Below, one piece after another: positions 39,435 to 47,796 of a DNA stretch of 64,000 nt; within the stretch, counting starts at the first letter, position 1; the number at the start of each line of letters is the position of its first letter. Source of the stretch: PFL42 sp963789825. GTDB lineage: Bacteria > Chloroflexota > Anaerolineae > Anaerolineales > E44-bin32. The stretch covers positions 1 through 64,000 of the forward strand of contig CAWBME010000001.1 of NCBI GenBank assembly GCA_963789825.1, read 5' to 3'. A program made the position numbers and the translations under genes. The notes below the pieces were generated by a model. It ran no database searches and was not told the DNA's origin. It was given only the letters and a program-made list of their open reading frames with translations.

Positions 39435-41663
39435 CTACAACAGCGGCAGTTGCGGATCCTGTTCGCCGAGCGGGTCGAGAGCCAGCCGCTCGGGCAGGCT
39501 CTCACGGCGCAGTGTCGACTCCTGCGCCAACCGCCGCACATGGCGGAACTTGAGCACGCGCGTGGCGTCTTCGACGGCGTAGTGCAACCGAAGGTCGCGG
39601 CGCGCCTTCTCCGCCAGCAGCGCGGCACGTCCACCGGGGATGACGAAGGTGAGCAGCTCGCCCGAAGCCAGCACCGCACTCGGCGGGCTGGTCTCGCACA
39701 CCTGGAAGCTGTATGCCGGCCGTTCCGGCGCATCGGGGTTGCTCCACTCGATGCCGAGTGCCTCTTCCTGCAAGGTCAGGTAGCCCAGGCGTACACCGAG
39801 TTCAAGCAGCAGGCGGCGGATTTCGGCGCAGTCCCTGGCGCGCGGCTCCGGCCTGTCCTCCGGGCGCAGGCTCCAGCGTCCGCTGGCTTCGTCCGCCTGT
39901 GCGTACGAACGCAGGCAAGCCAACACCCAGCGGCGATCCGGCGTCCGCAGCCCGGTCAGCCGCGCGCACACCATGGCATCCACTTCGGCGGCGGTCAGCG
40001 GCCGCTCCTGGCGCAGCGTACCCAGCACGAGCGCCTCGACCTGGTCGGACAGCGACTCGGACCGCGCGGCCGGCTCGGTCAGCCAGTACGATCCGCTCTC
40101 CGGCTCGCTCCCGGTGCTCAGGTGAGTGAAGGTGCGCCGGTCGGCCAGCGCCCGCTCCACCGACTGGTAGACAACCGAGGTGACGGGCGCCTCGTCGCTC
40201 TCTGGCAGGCTGCCCAGCAGCCGGTCGCCGGCAAGCCCAAGAACGGCGGCTGCATGCATGAAGAAGAACGAGGCCGGCTCGCCGCGGGTCTGCAGGTGGG
40301 ATCCCATCTCGCGCGCCAGCCGCGCCGGCAGTTCTCTTGGCAGCAGAGGTTTGGCTTCGGCTGCATCCGCCGTCCAGCGCAAGCAGGCCTCCGCTTCAGC
40401 AAGGCGCAGCGCCCGACCGGTCAGTTGGAAACCGTCGGCATCCATCGCGGCCAGGACGGCGGCGAGGTAGCCAGGTTCGCACTCGGGCACCAACCCCAGC
40501 ACCGGCGTGCCGGGGGGTACCGCCGCAGCGAGCCCGTTCAGCGCACCGCGCAGGGCAGACTGGTGCCATGCCCAGTCGTAGCGGCGGCGACGCAACGCTA
40601 CCTTGATGGCTGCCGCCTCGCCACGCCCCCACAACCAGGCTGCCCACAGCGCCGACAGCGTCCAGTAGGCCTGATTGGGGCGCGGCGGCACACTCAACAC
40701 CAGGTCCGGCGGCGCAGCGTTCAGCTCGCGGAACAGTGACCGCGCCGGGCCGGCAAACAGGGCGATCGCCCCTGGCGCCGGCGGGTTGCGTGGATCCCAG
40801 GCCATGACCTGCAGCCCGGGATCGGGTAGGTCCCATTCCTCCACAGCCAGCTCAAGGGAGCGCCACAGGTTGATTTCGCGGTAGCGCGGCGAGGCGACCA
40901 GCTGACGCGGCCGGAGGCGTCCCTCCGGCATCCCCCAAAGCGAATTCCCGGCGTCCATCACCGACAGCAGCAGCGCCCTACCCGCTCGCTCCGCCTCACC
41001 ACTCAGGCCCAACTGCTGGGCCTTGGTGATCAGCGTCACTAGTGCGTACAACGCGCGCGCCGGATAGACCTCTAGCGCCGCCACAGCGTGTTCGCGGTCT
41101 GGATCATCCGCCGGCGCCACCTGCTCAAGTGCCAGCGCCTGCTGCAGGCCGCGCCCGGTGTAGACCTCTGCCCGGCTACGGTCCAGATCGCTCGCCTCGT
41201 CCTCCCCGGCATATCTGCAGTGCGGGCAGATCACCCCCTTGGCAACCATCCGGTGGAGGTCCCGGTCCCAGATGAAGTACTCAGCCGAGACGTGGCCCGC
41301 ACACTGCGGGCAATCGGTGGCGTACAAGTCAAGCATGAACGGCTCGAGTCGCTGATGATCCTTGGTGCTCGATGCCAGGCGGGCAAGCACCGCCTGCAGT
41401 TCTTGCTGGGAAGGCGGTTGCAGCGTGCTCTCCAGCACGAAGCGGGTGACCGGGTTGTTGCAGGCCACCAGCACCGCCCACCCGGCTCGAGCCGCCTCGA
41501 GCACCAGGCGCGGGCTGCTGCCGAACGGATCAAAGGCCAGGCCGGCGCGCAGGCTGAGATCGGCCAGGGCCCGGGCGGTCATCCCCGGCTCGAGCGGGGG
41601 GAGGAACCGGCCCAAGGGCCCAGCGGCGTGGGCGCGCTCGGTAGCAGGAAACGGAATATCCAT
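39435..41663 (-). CDS. Degenerate DNA-methylase-like protein with zinc ribbon
   Basis: This 742-residue soluble protein keeps the order of DUF1156-type DNA methylases. A motif-I-like FDPFGSSPRLVLEAARAGW is followed by VLVACNNPVTRFVLE, a zinc ribbon with CPQC and CPHC, and a region resembling motif IV. There the catalytic (D/N/S)PP(Y/F/W) is altered to VPPRP (VLSVPPRPNQAYWTLSALW). The glycine-rich SAM loop is also altered (DPFxxxG to DPFGSSP). It may bind DNA or nucleotides without methylating. The C-terminal ~200 residues look like winged-helix regions. The start ATG 41663 is chosen because the longer frame upstream has no ribosome site. No restriction enzyme is nearby. Assignment rests on motif order only. 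Confidence 0.6.
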   Translation of the reverse strand: MDIPFPATERAHAAGPLGRFLPPLEPGMTARALADLSLRAGLAFDPFGSSPRLVLEAARAGWAVLVACNNPVTRFVLESTLQPPSQQELQAVLARLASSTKDHQRLEPFMLDLYATDCPQCAGHVSAEYFIWDRDLHRMVAKGVICPHCRYAGEDEASDLDRSRAEVYTGRGLQQALALEQVAPADDPDREHAVAALEVYPARALYALVTLITKAQQLGLSGEAERAGRALLLSVMDAGNSLWGMPEGRLRPRQLVASPRYREINLWRSLELAVEEWDLPDPGLQVMAWDPRNPPAPGAIALFAGPARSLFRELNAAPPDLVLSVPPRPNQAYWTLSALWAAWLWGRGEAAAIKVALRRRRYDWAWHQSALRGALNGLAAAVPPGTPVLGLVPECEPGYLAAVLAAMDADGFQLTGRALRLAEAEACLRWTADAAEAKPLLPRELPARLAREMGSHLQTRGEPASFFFMHAAAVLGLAGDRLLGSLPESDEAPVTSVVYQSVERALADRRTFTHLSTGSEPESGSYWLTEPAARSESLSDQVEALVLGTLRQERPLTAAEVDAMVCARLTGLRTPDRRWVLACLRSYAQADEASGRWSLRPEDRPEPRARDCAEIRRLLLELGVRLGYLTLQEEALGIEWSNPDAPERPAYSFQVCETSPPSAVLASGELLTFVIPGGRAALLAEKARRDLRLHYAVEDATRVLKFRHVRRLAQESTLRRESLPERLALDPLGEQDPQLPLL

Positions 41664-41817
41664 CAAGGCCAGTATACGGCAGGGATACCGCCGAATCGAC
41701 CCGCTGGCGAGGTGCCTACAGCCGTCGAGGAACAACCCCCCGACCACACCCCTTATCGACTGCCAGCTGGTGCTTGGCTTGCGACCTGCGTCCGGCGATG
41801 CGGGAGGCCGCCCGGCG

Positions 41818-42342
41818 GGGGAAAGCAGATCCCTCGCTTCCCTTCGCTCCGCTCAGGCCAGGCGCTCGGGATGACAGCCTGTATGCGCATGTCATCCCGA
41901 GGCGGCCCTTTCGCCGAGGGATCTGCTTGCAGCCAGTGAGAAGGAAGCACGCCGGGGGAAAGCAGATCCCTCGCTTCCCTTCGCTCCGCTCAGGCAGGCG
42001 CTCGGGATGACAGCCTGTATGGGCATGTCATCCCGAGGCGGCCCTTTCGCCGAGGGATCTGCTTGCAGCCAGTGAGAAGGAAGCACGCCGGGGGAAAGCA
42101 GATCCTCGCTTCCCTTCGCTCCGCTCAGGACAGGCGCTCGGGATGACAGCCTGCATGGGCATGTCATCCCGAGGCGGCCCTTTCGCCGAGGGATCTGCTT
42201 GCAGCCAGTGAGAAGGAAGCTCGCCCGGGGAAAGCAGATCCCTCGCTTCCCTTCGCTCCGCTCAGGCCAGGCGCTCGGGATGACAGCCTGCATGGGCATG
42301 TCATCCCGAGGCGGCCCTTTCGCCGAGGGATCTGCTTGCAGT
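41818..42342 (-). repeat. Four tandem 136-137-bp palindrome-containing repeats
   Basis: Units start at about 41821, 41958, 42094 and 42230 with GAAAGCAGATCC and are almost identical. Each contains two nested inverted repeats: GCAGATCCCTCG with CGAGGGATCTGC at the ends, and CTCGGGATGACA with TGTCATCCCGAG in the middle. RNA or single-stranded DNA from one unit could fold into a long hairpin. A fifth, diverged copy in the opposite orientation lies at about 56709-56885. Open frames within are artefacts. There are no spacers, so this is not a CRISPR array. Confidence 0.9.
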
Positions 42343-42420
42343 TTCGATGCGGGTCAGCGGGAGTGCGTCGCCCGGTGCAGGATCCCGCGCGAGCGCGGGC
42401 CGGGCCTCCATCCTTCGGCC

Positions 42421-43704
42421 TCAAGACGATTCGTGTTCCGGACCGGCCAGCAGGCGCTGCAGATCTTCGTAGCTGTTCATCCAAGCCATCGCCCGCAAGA
42501 AGGCGGCCGGCGATGGACTGCGCTCCCACAGCTCACGCACCGCGGCGCCCACCGGGTCCTCGCCGGCCGCGCCACCCGGCTCATCGGCATAGGCGCCGTG
42601 GAAGGCGAAGTACGCCTGGTTCAGGCGGCGCAGGTTGTATCCTTGCCGATTGAATTCCTGGCGCCGCTCCTCCATGTAGGCCTCCGCTTGCTCGATCTTG
42701 CCTTGTTCGAGCAGTCGGTCGACCGTCAGGCGCGTGTCGCGCATTGCAGCCCGGAAATCGAACACCGGCGTAGGAGCCGGCGCCGCCTCCTCCGAGGAGG
42801 AGGTCTCTGCCTGGGCCGGTGGCGGCGCCAGGTCAAGGTAGTAGCGCTGCAGCACCTTCGCCCCGACCAGTCCACCCCACAGCGATGCCGCTGTCTCGTT
42901 CATCGTGCGCGTCTCAGGCGTGGTGTCGTAGTTCAGGCCGAGCGGGCGCAGCGTCAGGTAGTTGTGCGCCCACTCATGGGCGACGACGTCGACCAGCCAG
43001 GAGATGGCGCCCGTCTCCATCACCATCGTCGGATAGGTCCCGATCCCCCCCACCGGGACGACCAGCGCCGAGGCATTCAGATGTTGCTCGACGCGTTGTT
43101 CGAGCGCGATCCGGTCCGGGATGTCCAGCCCGGCATCGATCTGGATGTTGGCATCCTGGCGGATCACGTTGCGTGGCGAGACGATCAGGGCCAAGGGCAA
43201 CTCGGTGAAGCGGAAGGCCACCGGCGGCCCGACCAGCCCGCCGGCGTCGAGCCCGAGCTCGGCCAGCACCACGGCCACCTGCTCCTGCACGATCAACTCG
43301 GCGTAGGGCTGAAGCACCGCCATCTCCTGCCGCAGCTGCTCGAGCTCACTTGCGAGCGCCTGCGTCTGGGGGTCAGCGGCAGCCTGCAACTCGGCCAGGC
43401 GGACGGCCAAGTCGGTCTCCAGCCTCGAGGCCCGGTCGATCCTGCCGGCGTAGTCCCGTACCAGCCGCGAGCGATCCGCCTCGGTCAGGTAGTCGGTCAG
43501 GGCCAGGTTGCTGGCGGCCAGCTTGGCCCAGGCAGCCCTGGCCGTCCAGCCGGCGAAGTCAAACTCGATCGCCCGGGTGAACTGGCGCACACGGTCGGAT
43601 TGCTGGCGCGTGGCCGGGATGCTCTGGGTGAGCAGGAACAGCGCGCTCAGCGCGACCAACACCAGCCCGGTGGTGCCTGCCCATGACCTCGGGGTTTGGC
43701 GCAT
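42421..43704 (-). CDS. Membrane-anchored zinc metalloprotease-like protein (HExxH)
   Basis: This 427-residue protein has one N-terminal membrane helix (about 12-30) and a coiled-coil-like helical region rich in E, L, R (about 90-140). A catalytic-looking segment reads WLVDVVAHEWAHNYLTLRPLG, where HEWAH is a zinc-binding HExxH; a possible third ligand Glu follows in MNETAASLW about 25 residues on. The distance and E(T/A)AAS context suggest a gluzincin. The C terminus is helical (DRLLEQGKIEQAEAYMEERRQ). The catalytic part should face the cell exterior. I do not recognise a named family. It is divergent from the epimerase gene across a short hairpin-containing gap. Confidence 0.75.
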   Translation of the reverse strand: MRQTPRSWAGTTGLVLVALSALFLLTQSIPATRQQSDRVRQFTRAIEFDFAGWTARAAWAKLAASNLALTDYLTEADRSRLVRDYAGRIDRASRLETDLAVRLAELQAAADPQTQALASELEQLRQEMAVLQPYAELIVQEQVAVVLAELGLDAGGLVGPPVAFRFTELPLALIVSPRNVIRQDANIQIDAGLDIPDRIALEQRVEQHLNASALVVPVGGIGTYPTMVMETGAISWLVDVVAHEWAHNYLTLRPLGLNYDTTPETRTMNETAASLWGGLVGAKVLQRYYLDLAPPPAQAETSSSEEAAPAPTPVFDFRAAMRDTRLTVDRLLEQGKIEQAEAYMEERRQEFNRQGYNLRRLNQAYFAFHGAYADEPGGAAGEDPVGAAVRELWERSPSPAAFLRAMAWMNSYEDLQRLLAGPEHESS

Positions 43705-43719
43705 GGCCGGATGATACCA

Positions 43720-43747
43720 GCCCCCCTTCGGGGGCAGATGCTATAAT
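43720..43747. promoter_or_regulatory. Divergent intergenic hairpin and -10 element
   Basis: CCCCC-TTC-GGGGG (43722-43734) forms a tight hairpin in the 78-base gap between the divergent protease and epimerase genes. A perfect TATAAT follows at 43742-43747, 35 bases before the epimerase ATG, but no good -35 box is in place. The promoter is probable; the role of the hairpin is unknown. Confidence 0.4.
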
Positions 43748-43782
43748 CTCGGCTCCGGGTTCGGGCAGGGAGCAGGCAGCGG

Positions 43783-44730
43783 ATGAATTTCCTGGTGACA
43801 GGTGCGGCCGGGTTCCTCGGGTCAGCGCTGGCCAACCGGCTGGCGCGCGAGGGCCATCAGGTACGCGGCATCGACGACCTGTCGGCCGGCGACCCGGAGC
43901 GGCTCGACCCCGGCGTGCTCTTCAGCCGCGGCGACATCGTCGACCGCCCCAAGCTGTGGTCCATGCTGCAGGAAGTCGACTGCGTTTACCACCTGGCGGC
44001 GCGGGTGGTGGTCCCCGAGTCGGTGCTGTATCCCCGGGAGTACAACGCCACCAACGTCGGCGGAACGGTCAGCGTGATGGAAGCCATGCGCGACGTTGGC
44101 GTCAAGCGCGTCGTGTTCGCCTCCTCGGGAGCGGTCTATGGCGACCAGCGCAAGGTGCCGCTCACTGAGAGCCTGACGCCCGATCCGCGCTCCCCCTACG
44201 CCGTCTCCAAGCTGGCGGCGGAGTACTACGTGCGCACGATCGGCGCGCTGTGGGGAATCGAAACCGTTGTCCTGCGCATCTTCAACGCCTTCGGGCCCGG
44301 CCAACCGCTTCCCGCCGCCCATCCTCCGGTCGTGCCGCACTTCCTGCGCCAGGCGATCCGCGGCGGCTCGATGGTGCTACATGGCAACGGGGAGCAGACC
44401 CGCGACTTCGTCTACGTCGACGACGTCGTGGAAGCCATGGTTGCGGCGGCAACCGCGCCCTCGATCGACCGGCTGACGCTCAACATCGGCAGCGGAGTCG
44501 AGACCAGCCTCAAGACGCTCGCCCAGCAGGTGCTCGAGATCTCCAACAGCAGCGCCGAGTGGATTCTGAGAGAGGATCAAGACCCGGGCCCGTCGCGCAT
44601 GGCGGCCGATATCCGCCTGGCGCGCAGCAAGCTCGGCTACAAGCCGCACACCACGCTACAGGACGGGCTGCGGCGCATGCTCACCCGCGATCTGCGCTTC
44701 CAGCCTGCGGCGCTGGCCGAGCCGGCGTGA
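43783..44730 (+). CDS. NAD-dependent sugar-nucleotide epimerase/dehydratase (extended SDR)
   Basis: This 315-residue cytoplasmic enzyme has TGAAGFLGSALANRL (GxxGxxG NAD site), FASSGAVYGD (catalytic Ser region) and SPYAVSKLAAEYY (YxxxK). LRIFNAFGPGQ and TRDFVYVDDVVEAM are typical of UDP-glucose/UDP-GlcNAc 4-epimerases. It would interconvert UDP-hexoses for surface glycan building, consistent with a genome rich in glycosyltransferases, although those genes are 30 kb away. GCAGCGGATG offers only a weak ribosome site. The precise sugar is undetermined. Confidence 0.9.
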   Translation: MNFLVTGAAGFLGSALANRLAREGHQVRGIDDLSAGDPERLDPGVLFSRGDIVDRPKLWSMLQEVDCVYHLAARVVVPESVLYPREYNATNVGGTVSVMEAMRDVGVKRVVFASSGAVYGDQRKVPLTESLTPDPRSPYAVSKLAAEYYVRTIGALWGIETVVLRIFNAFGPGQPLPAAHPPVVPHFLRQAIRGGSMVLHGNGEQTRDFVYVDDVVEAMVAAATAPSIDRLTLNIGSGVETSLKTLAQQVLEISNSSAEWILREDQDPGPSRMAADIRLARSKLGYKPHTTLQDGLRRMLTRDLRFQPAALAEPA

Positions 44731-44822
44731 GCCGGCGCACCACCTGCGCTTCCCCTGCGACCTTCCGCCCCTGAAGCGCCCACATCCCGGTCCTCGCCAG
44801 CCTGGCAGAGCCCTGCCCGCCG

Positions 44823-46271
44823 CTACCCCAACCGCGTCACGTCATGCGCACCCGACTCGATCTGCCCGGCCGGCGTCAGGCGGACAAACTCGGCCCGCTG
44901 CCACAACGCGTCGATCGTCTCTGCGCCGGCATAGGACATGGCCGAGCGTAGGCCGCCCACCAGCTGCTGCACGATATCGCCGACCGCGCCGCGATAGGGG
45001 ACGACGGCCTCGATCCCTTCCGGCACCACACGTTCCCATTCGCCAGGATCCATGTCCTCGCCGCGCTCGAGCTGCAGGCGGTCAATGTTCGCCGTTAGCG
45101 AGGCCATGCCGCGCACGATCTTGGCCTTCTTCCCATCGCGGCTGACGGTCGCTCCCGGCGCCTCGTCGGTTCCGGCGAGCATCCCGCCCAGCATCACCGT
45201 GCTGGCGCCGGCCGCCAGCGCCTTGGCCAGGTCGCCCGAGTTGCGCAGGCCGCCGTCGGCGATCAGCGGAATGCCCAGCGTGTGGGCGACCTCGGCGCAC
45301 TCGAGCAGCGCCGTCAGCTGCGGCACGCCGAAGCCGGTCACCAGGCGCGTGATGCAGATCGACCCCGAGCCGACGCCAACCTTGACCGCCGAGGCGCCGG
45401 CTTCGGCCAGGTCGCGCACGCCCTCCGGCGTGGCGATGTTGCCGCCCACGATCGGCACCTGCGGCAGGGCGCCTCGGACTTGGCGCACCATCTCCAGGCA
45501 GTTCTCGGAATGGCCGTGGGCCAGGTCGACCACGATCACGTCGGCGCCGGCAGCCAGGCAGGCGCGCGCCCGCTCGAGGTCAGCCGCCCGGGCGCCGATC
45601 GCAGCGCCCACCCGCAAGCGTCCCTTGGCATCCTTCGTCGCTTGCGGGTAGCGCTCCAGCTTGACGATGTCCTGCGCCGTCACCAGGCCCGTCAGGCGGC
45701 CGGCTTCATCCACCAGCGGGAGCTTCTCGAGGCGGTGTGCATGCAGCCGGCGGCGTGCCTGGTCCAGGTCGATGCCCGCCGGGCCGGTGACCAGCCGCTC
45801 CAGCGGGGTCATCAGCCCCGTGATCGGCAGGTCGTCATCCGGCGCGAAGAGCAGGTCGCGCCGGGTGAGGATCCCGGCCACGCGCTGTTCCCGGTCGACG
45901 ATGACCAATCCACCGATACCGGACTCGGCCATCGCCCGTCGCGCCTCGCCCACCACGGCCTCAAGCGCCAGCGTCACCGGCCGCTCGACGACATAGCCCT
46001 CGGAACGCTTGACCCGCGCCACCTGCGCCTGCTGCGCCTCGATGCTCATGAAGCGGTGGATCACCCCCAGGCCCCCGGCACGCGCCATGGCGATCGCCAT
46101 CTCGGCTTCGGTCACGGTGTCCATGTTGGCGCTCAGGAGGGGGACTTCGAGCTCGATCTCCGGCGTCAGCCGGGTGCGCGTCGAAACCTGGGCGCGGCTG
46201 GTGATACGCGAATGGCGCGGCACCAGCAACACATCGTCGAACGTCAGGCCAGGGTCAGGTCGGATGCGCAT
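44823..46271 (-). CDS. guaB: Inosine-5'-monophosphate dehydrogenase
   Basis: This 482-residue enzyme oxidises IMP to XMP with NAD, the committed step of guanine nucleotide synthesis. It has TFDDVLLVPRHS at the start, a central pair of CBS domains (about 95-205), VVDLAHGHS and VGGNIATPEG. The catalytic-loop GVGSGSICITRLVTGFGVPQ carries the active Cys, and LRNSGDLAKALAAGASTVMLGGMLAGTDE is also present. The flap near EGIEAVVPYRG completes it. The ATG at 46271 is preceded by GAGGTGA; the much longer frame upstream runs antisense to mpg and is not coding. It is divergent from mpg. Confidence 0.97.
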   Translation of the reverse strand: MRIRPDPGLTFDDVLLVPRHSRITSRAQVSTRTRLTPEIELEVPLLSANMDTVTEAEMAIAMARAGGLGVIHRFMSIEAQQAQVARVKRSEGYVVERPVTLALEAVVGEARRAMAESGIGGLVIVDREQRVAGILTRRDLLFAPDDDLPITGLMTPLERLVTGPAGIDLDQARRRLHAHRLEKLPLVDEAGRLTGLVTAQDIVKLERYPQATKDAKGRLRVGAAIGARAADLERARACLAAGADVIVVDLAHGHSENCLEMVRQVRGALPQVPIVGGNIATPEGVRDLAEAGASAVKVGVGSGSICITRLVTGFGVPQLTALLECAEVAHTLGIPLIADGGLRNSGDLAKALAAGASTVMLGGMLAGTDEAPGATVSRDGKKAKIVRGMASLTANIDRLQLERGEDMDPGEWERVVPEGIEAVVPYRGAVGDIVQQLVGGLRSAMSYAGAETIDALWQRAEFVRLTPAGQIESGAHDVTRLG

Positions 46272-46370
46272 CGAGGTCACCTCATCGGGTGTTTGCGGGA
46301 TCGCACCTGCGGCGAATCGAGTATACATCCCCAACTCGTGGGGCGAGCGCCCGGCGGTACAATCGTCTGC

Positions 46371-46994
46371 ATGCCGCATCGGCTTCCCCGCGCCTTCTAC
46401 GCCCGCCCCACGCTCCAGGTTGCCCGCCAACTGCTCGGGCAGCGGCTGGTGCGGATCGAGCGGAGCGGGCAGCGAACCAGCGGCTGGATCGTCGAGGCCG
46501 AGGCCTATATCGGCCAGGCCGATCTGGGCTGCCACGCCCACGTCGGCCGGACGGCGCGCAATGCCACGATGTGGGGCCCGCCGGGGCACGCCTACGTCTA
46601 CTTCACCTACGGCATGCACTGGATGCTCAACGTCGTCACCGAGGACGATGGCTACCCGGCGGCGGTGCTGCTGCGGGCGATCCTGCCCTGCGAAGGCGAG
46701 CGCCGCATGCGGCGGCGGCGCGGCGCTCGCCCGGCGCGCGCCCTGACCGATGGCCCGGCCAAGCTGTGCCAGGCGCTGGCCGTGGACCGCCGCCTGGACG
46801 GCCACGACCTGTGCGCCTCGGCGGCAGTCCTGTTCTTCGAACGCAGCCCGCAGGTTCCAGCCCGCAACGTCACTCGCGGCCCGCGGGTGGGGTTAAATGG
46901 AGTGCCGGAGCCGTGGAAGGGGAAGCCTTGGCGCTTCCAGCTGACGGCAGCCGGAATCGACCGGATGGAGGATGCATGCGATGGAACTACTTGA
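46371..46994 (+). CDS. mpg: 3-methyladenine DNA glycosylase (AAG/Mpg family)
   Basis: This 207-residue base-excision repair enzyme removes alkylated purines. LPRAFYARPTLQVARQLLG begins the fold and IVEAEAYIGQAD contains the catalytic Glu. GPPGHAYVYFTYGMHWMLNVV, AVLLRAILP and LTDGPAKLCQALAVD are all standard AAG family blocks. The ATG is placed directly before HRLPRAFYA; a TACAAT lies only 8 bases upstream. The end overlaps the first codons of fabI by 14 bases. Confidence 0.94.
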   Translation: MPHRLPRAFYARPTLQVARQLLGQRLVRIERSGQRTSGWIVEAEAYIGQADLGCHAHVGRTARNATMWGPPGHAYVYFTYGMHWMLNVVTEDDGYPAAVLLRAILPCEGERRMRRRRGARPARALTDGPAKLCQALAVDRRLDGHDLCASAAVLFFERSPQVPARNVTRGPRVGLNGVPEPWKGKPWRFQLTAAGIDRMEDACDGTT

Positions 46995-47760
46995 GGGAAA
47001 GACTGCGCTCATCTTCGGTGTCGCCAACGATCATTCCATTGCCTGGGGGATCGCCCAGGCAATGCACAAGCACGGCGCCCGCCTGGCATTCTCCTACGCC
47101 GGCGAGGTGTTGGAGCGACGCGTCCGGGCGCTGGCACAGTCCGTTGGATCGAGCTTCATCGAGGCGTGCGACGTCGCCAGCGACGAGCAGATCCAGACCG
47201 TGTTCCAGCGCGCCGCCCGGGAGCTGGGCAAGATCGACATCCTGGTGCACTCGATCGCCTTCGCCGGGCGAGACGAACTCTCACGGCCTTACCTGGAAAC
47301 CAGCCGACAAGGTTTCCTGACCGCCTTGGAGGTGAGCGTGTATTCGTTCACCGCCCTGGCGCGCGCCACCGCTCCGCTGATGCCCGACGGCGGCAGCATG
47401 ATGACGATGACCTACTACGGCAGCGACAAGGTGATGCCCAACTACAACGTGATGGGCGTGGCCAAGGCCGCTCTCGAGTCGTCCACTCGCTACCTGGCCT
47501 CCGACCTGGGGCCGCGCGGCATCCGGGTCAACGCCATTTCGGCCGGGCCGGTGCGCACCCTCTCTGCCGCCGGAGTCAGCGGCTTCAAGCGCCTCTACAG
47601 GCATTTCGCCGAGATTGCCCCGCTGCGGCGCAACGTCACCGCCGACGATGTCGCCGGCACGGCCGTCTGGCTGGCCTCCGACATGGCCCGCGCCGTCACC
47701 GGCGAGGTGATCTTCGTCGATTTCGGGCTACAATATTCTCGGCATCCCGACCTCGACTGA
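46981..47760 (+). CDS. fabI: Enoyl-[acyl-carrier-protein] reductase (NADH), FabI type
   Basis: This 259-residue SDR-fold enzyme catalyses the last step of each fatty-acid elongation cycle. FabI features are ALIFGVANDHSIAWGIAQAM at the N terminus, LVHSIAFAGRDEL and TMTYYGSDKVMPNYNVMGVAKA. In the last, Y155 and K162 form the Y-x6-K catalytic pair, and LASDLGPRGIRVNAISAGPVRTL follows. The start at 46981 is preferred over ATG 46972 because GGAGG lies 9 bases upstream of it. It overlaps the mpg stop, so the two are translationally coupled. Confidence 0.95.
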   Translation: MELLEGKTALIFGVANDHSIAWGIAQAMHKHGARLAFSYAGEVLERRVRALAQSVGSSFIEACDVASDEQIQTVFQRAARELGKIDILVHSIAFAGRDELSRPYLETSRQGFLTALEVSVYSFTALARATAPLMPDGGSMMTMTYYGSDKVMPNYNVMGVAKAALESSTRYLASDLGPRGIRVNAISAGPVRTLSAAGVSGFKRLYRHFAEIAPLRRNVTADDVAGTAVWLASDMARAVTGEVIFVDFGLQYSRHPDLD

Positions 47761-47796
47761 AGGCGAAGGATAGGCGCCCACCCCCAGACGCCCCAG

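Noticed and set aside
41753..42529. Several repeated small frames and a possible CRISPR-like array
   Set aside because: Repeat units are 136 bp with no unique spacers, and the frames only mirror the repetition.
45282..46994. 570-codon plus-strand frame and a 660-codon minus-strand frame overlapping guaB and mpg
   Set aside because: The extra upstream parts are antisense to each other's genes; ribosome sites and family starts place guaB at 46271 and mpg at 46371.
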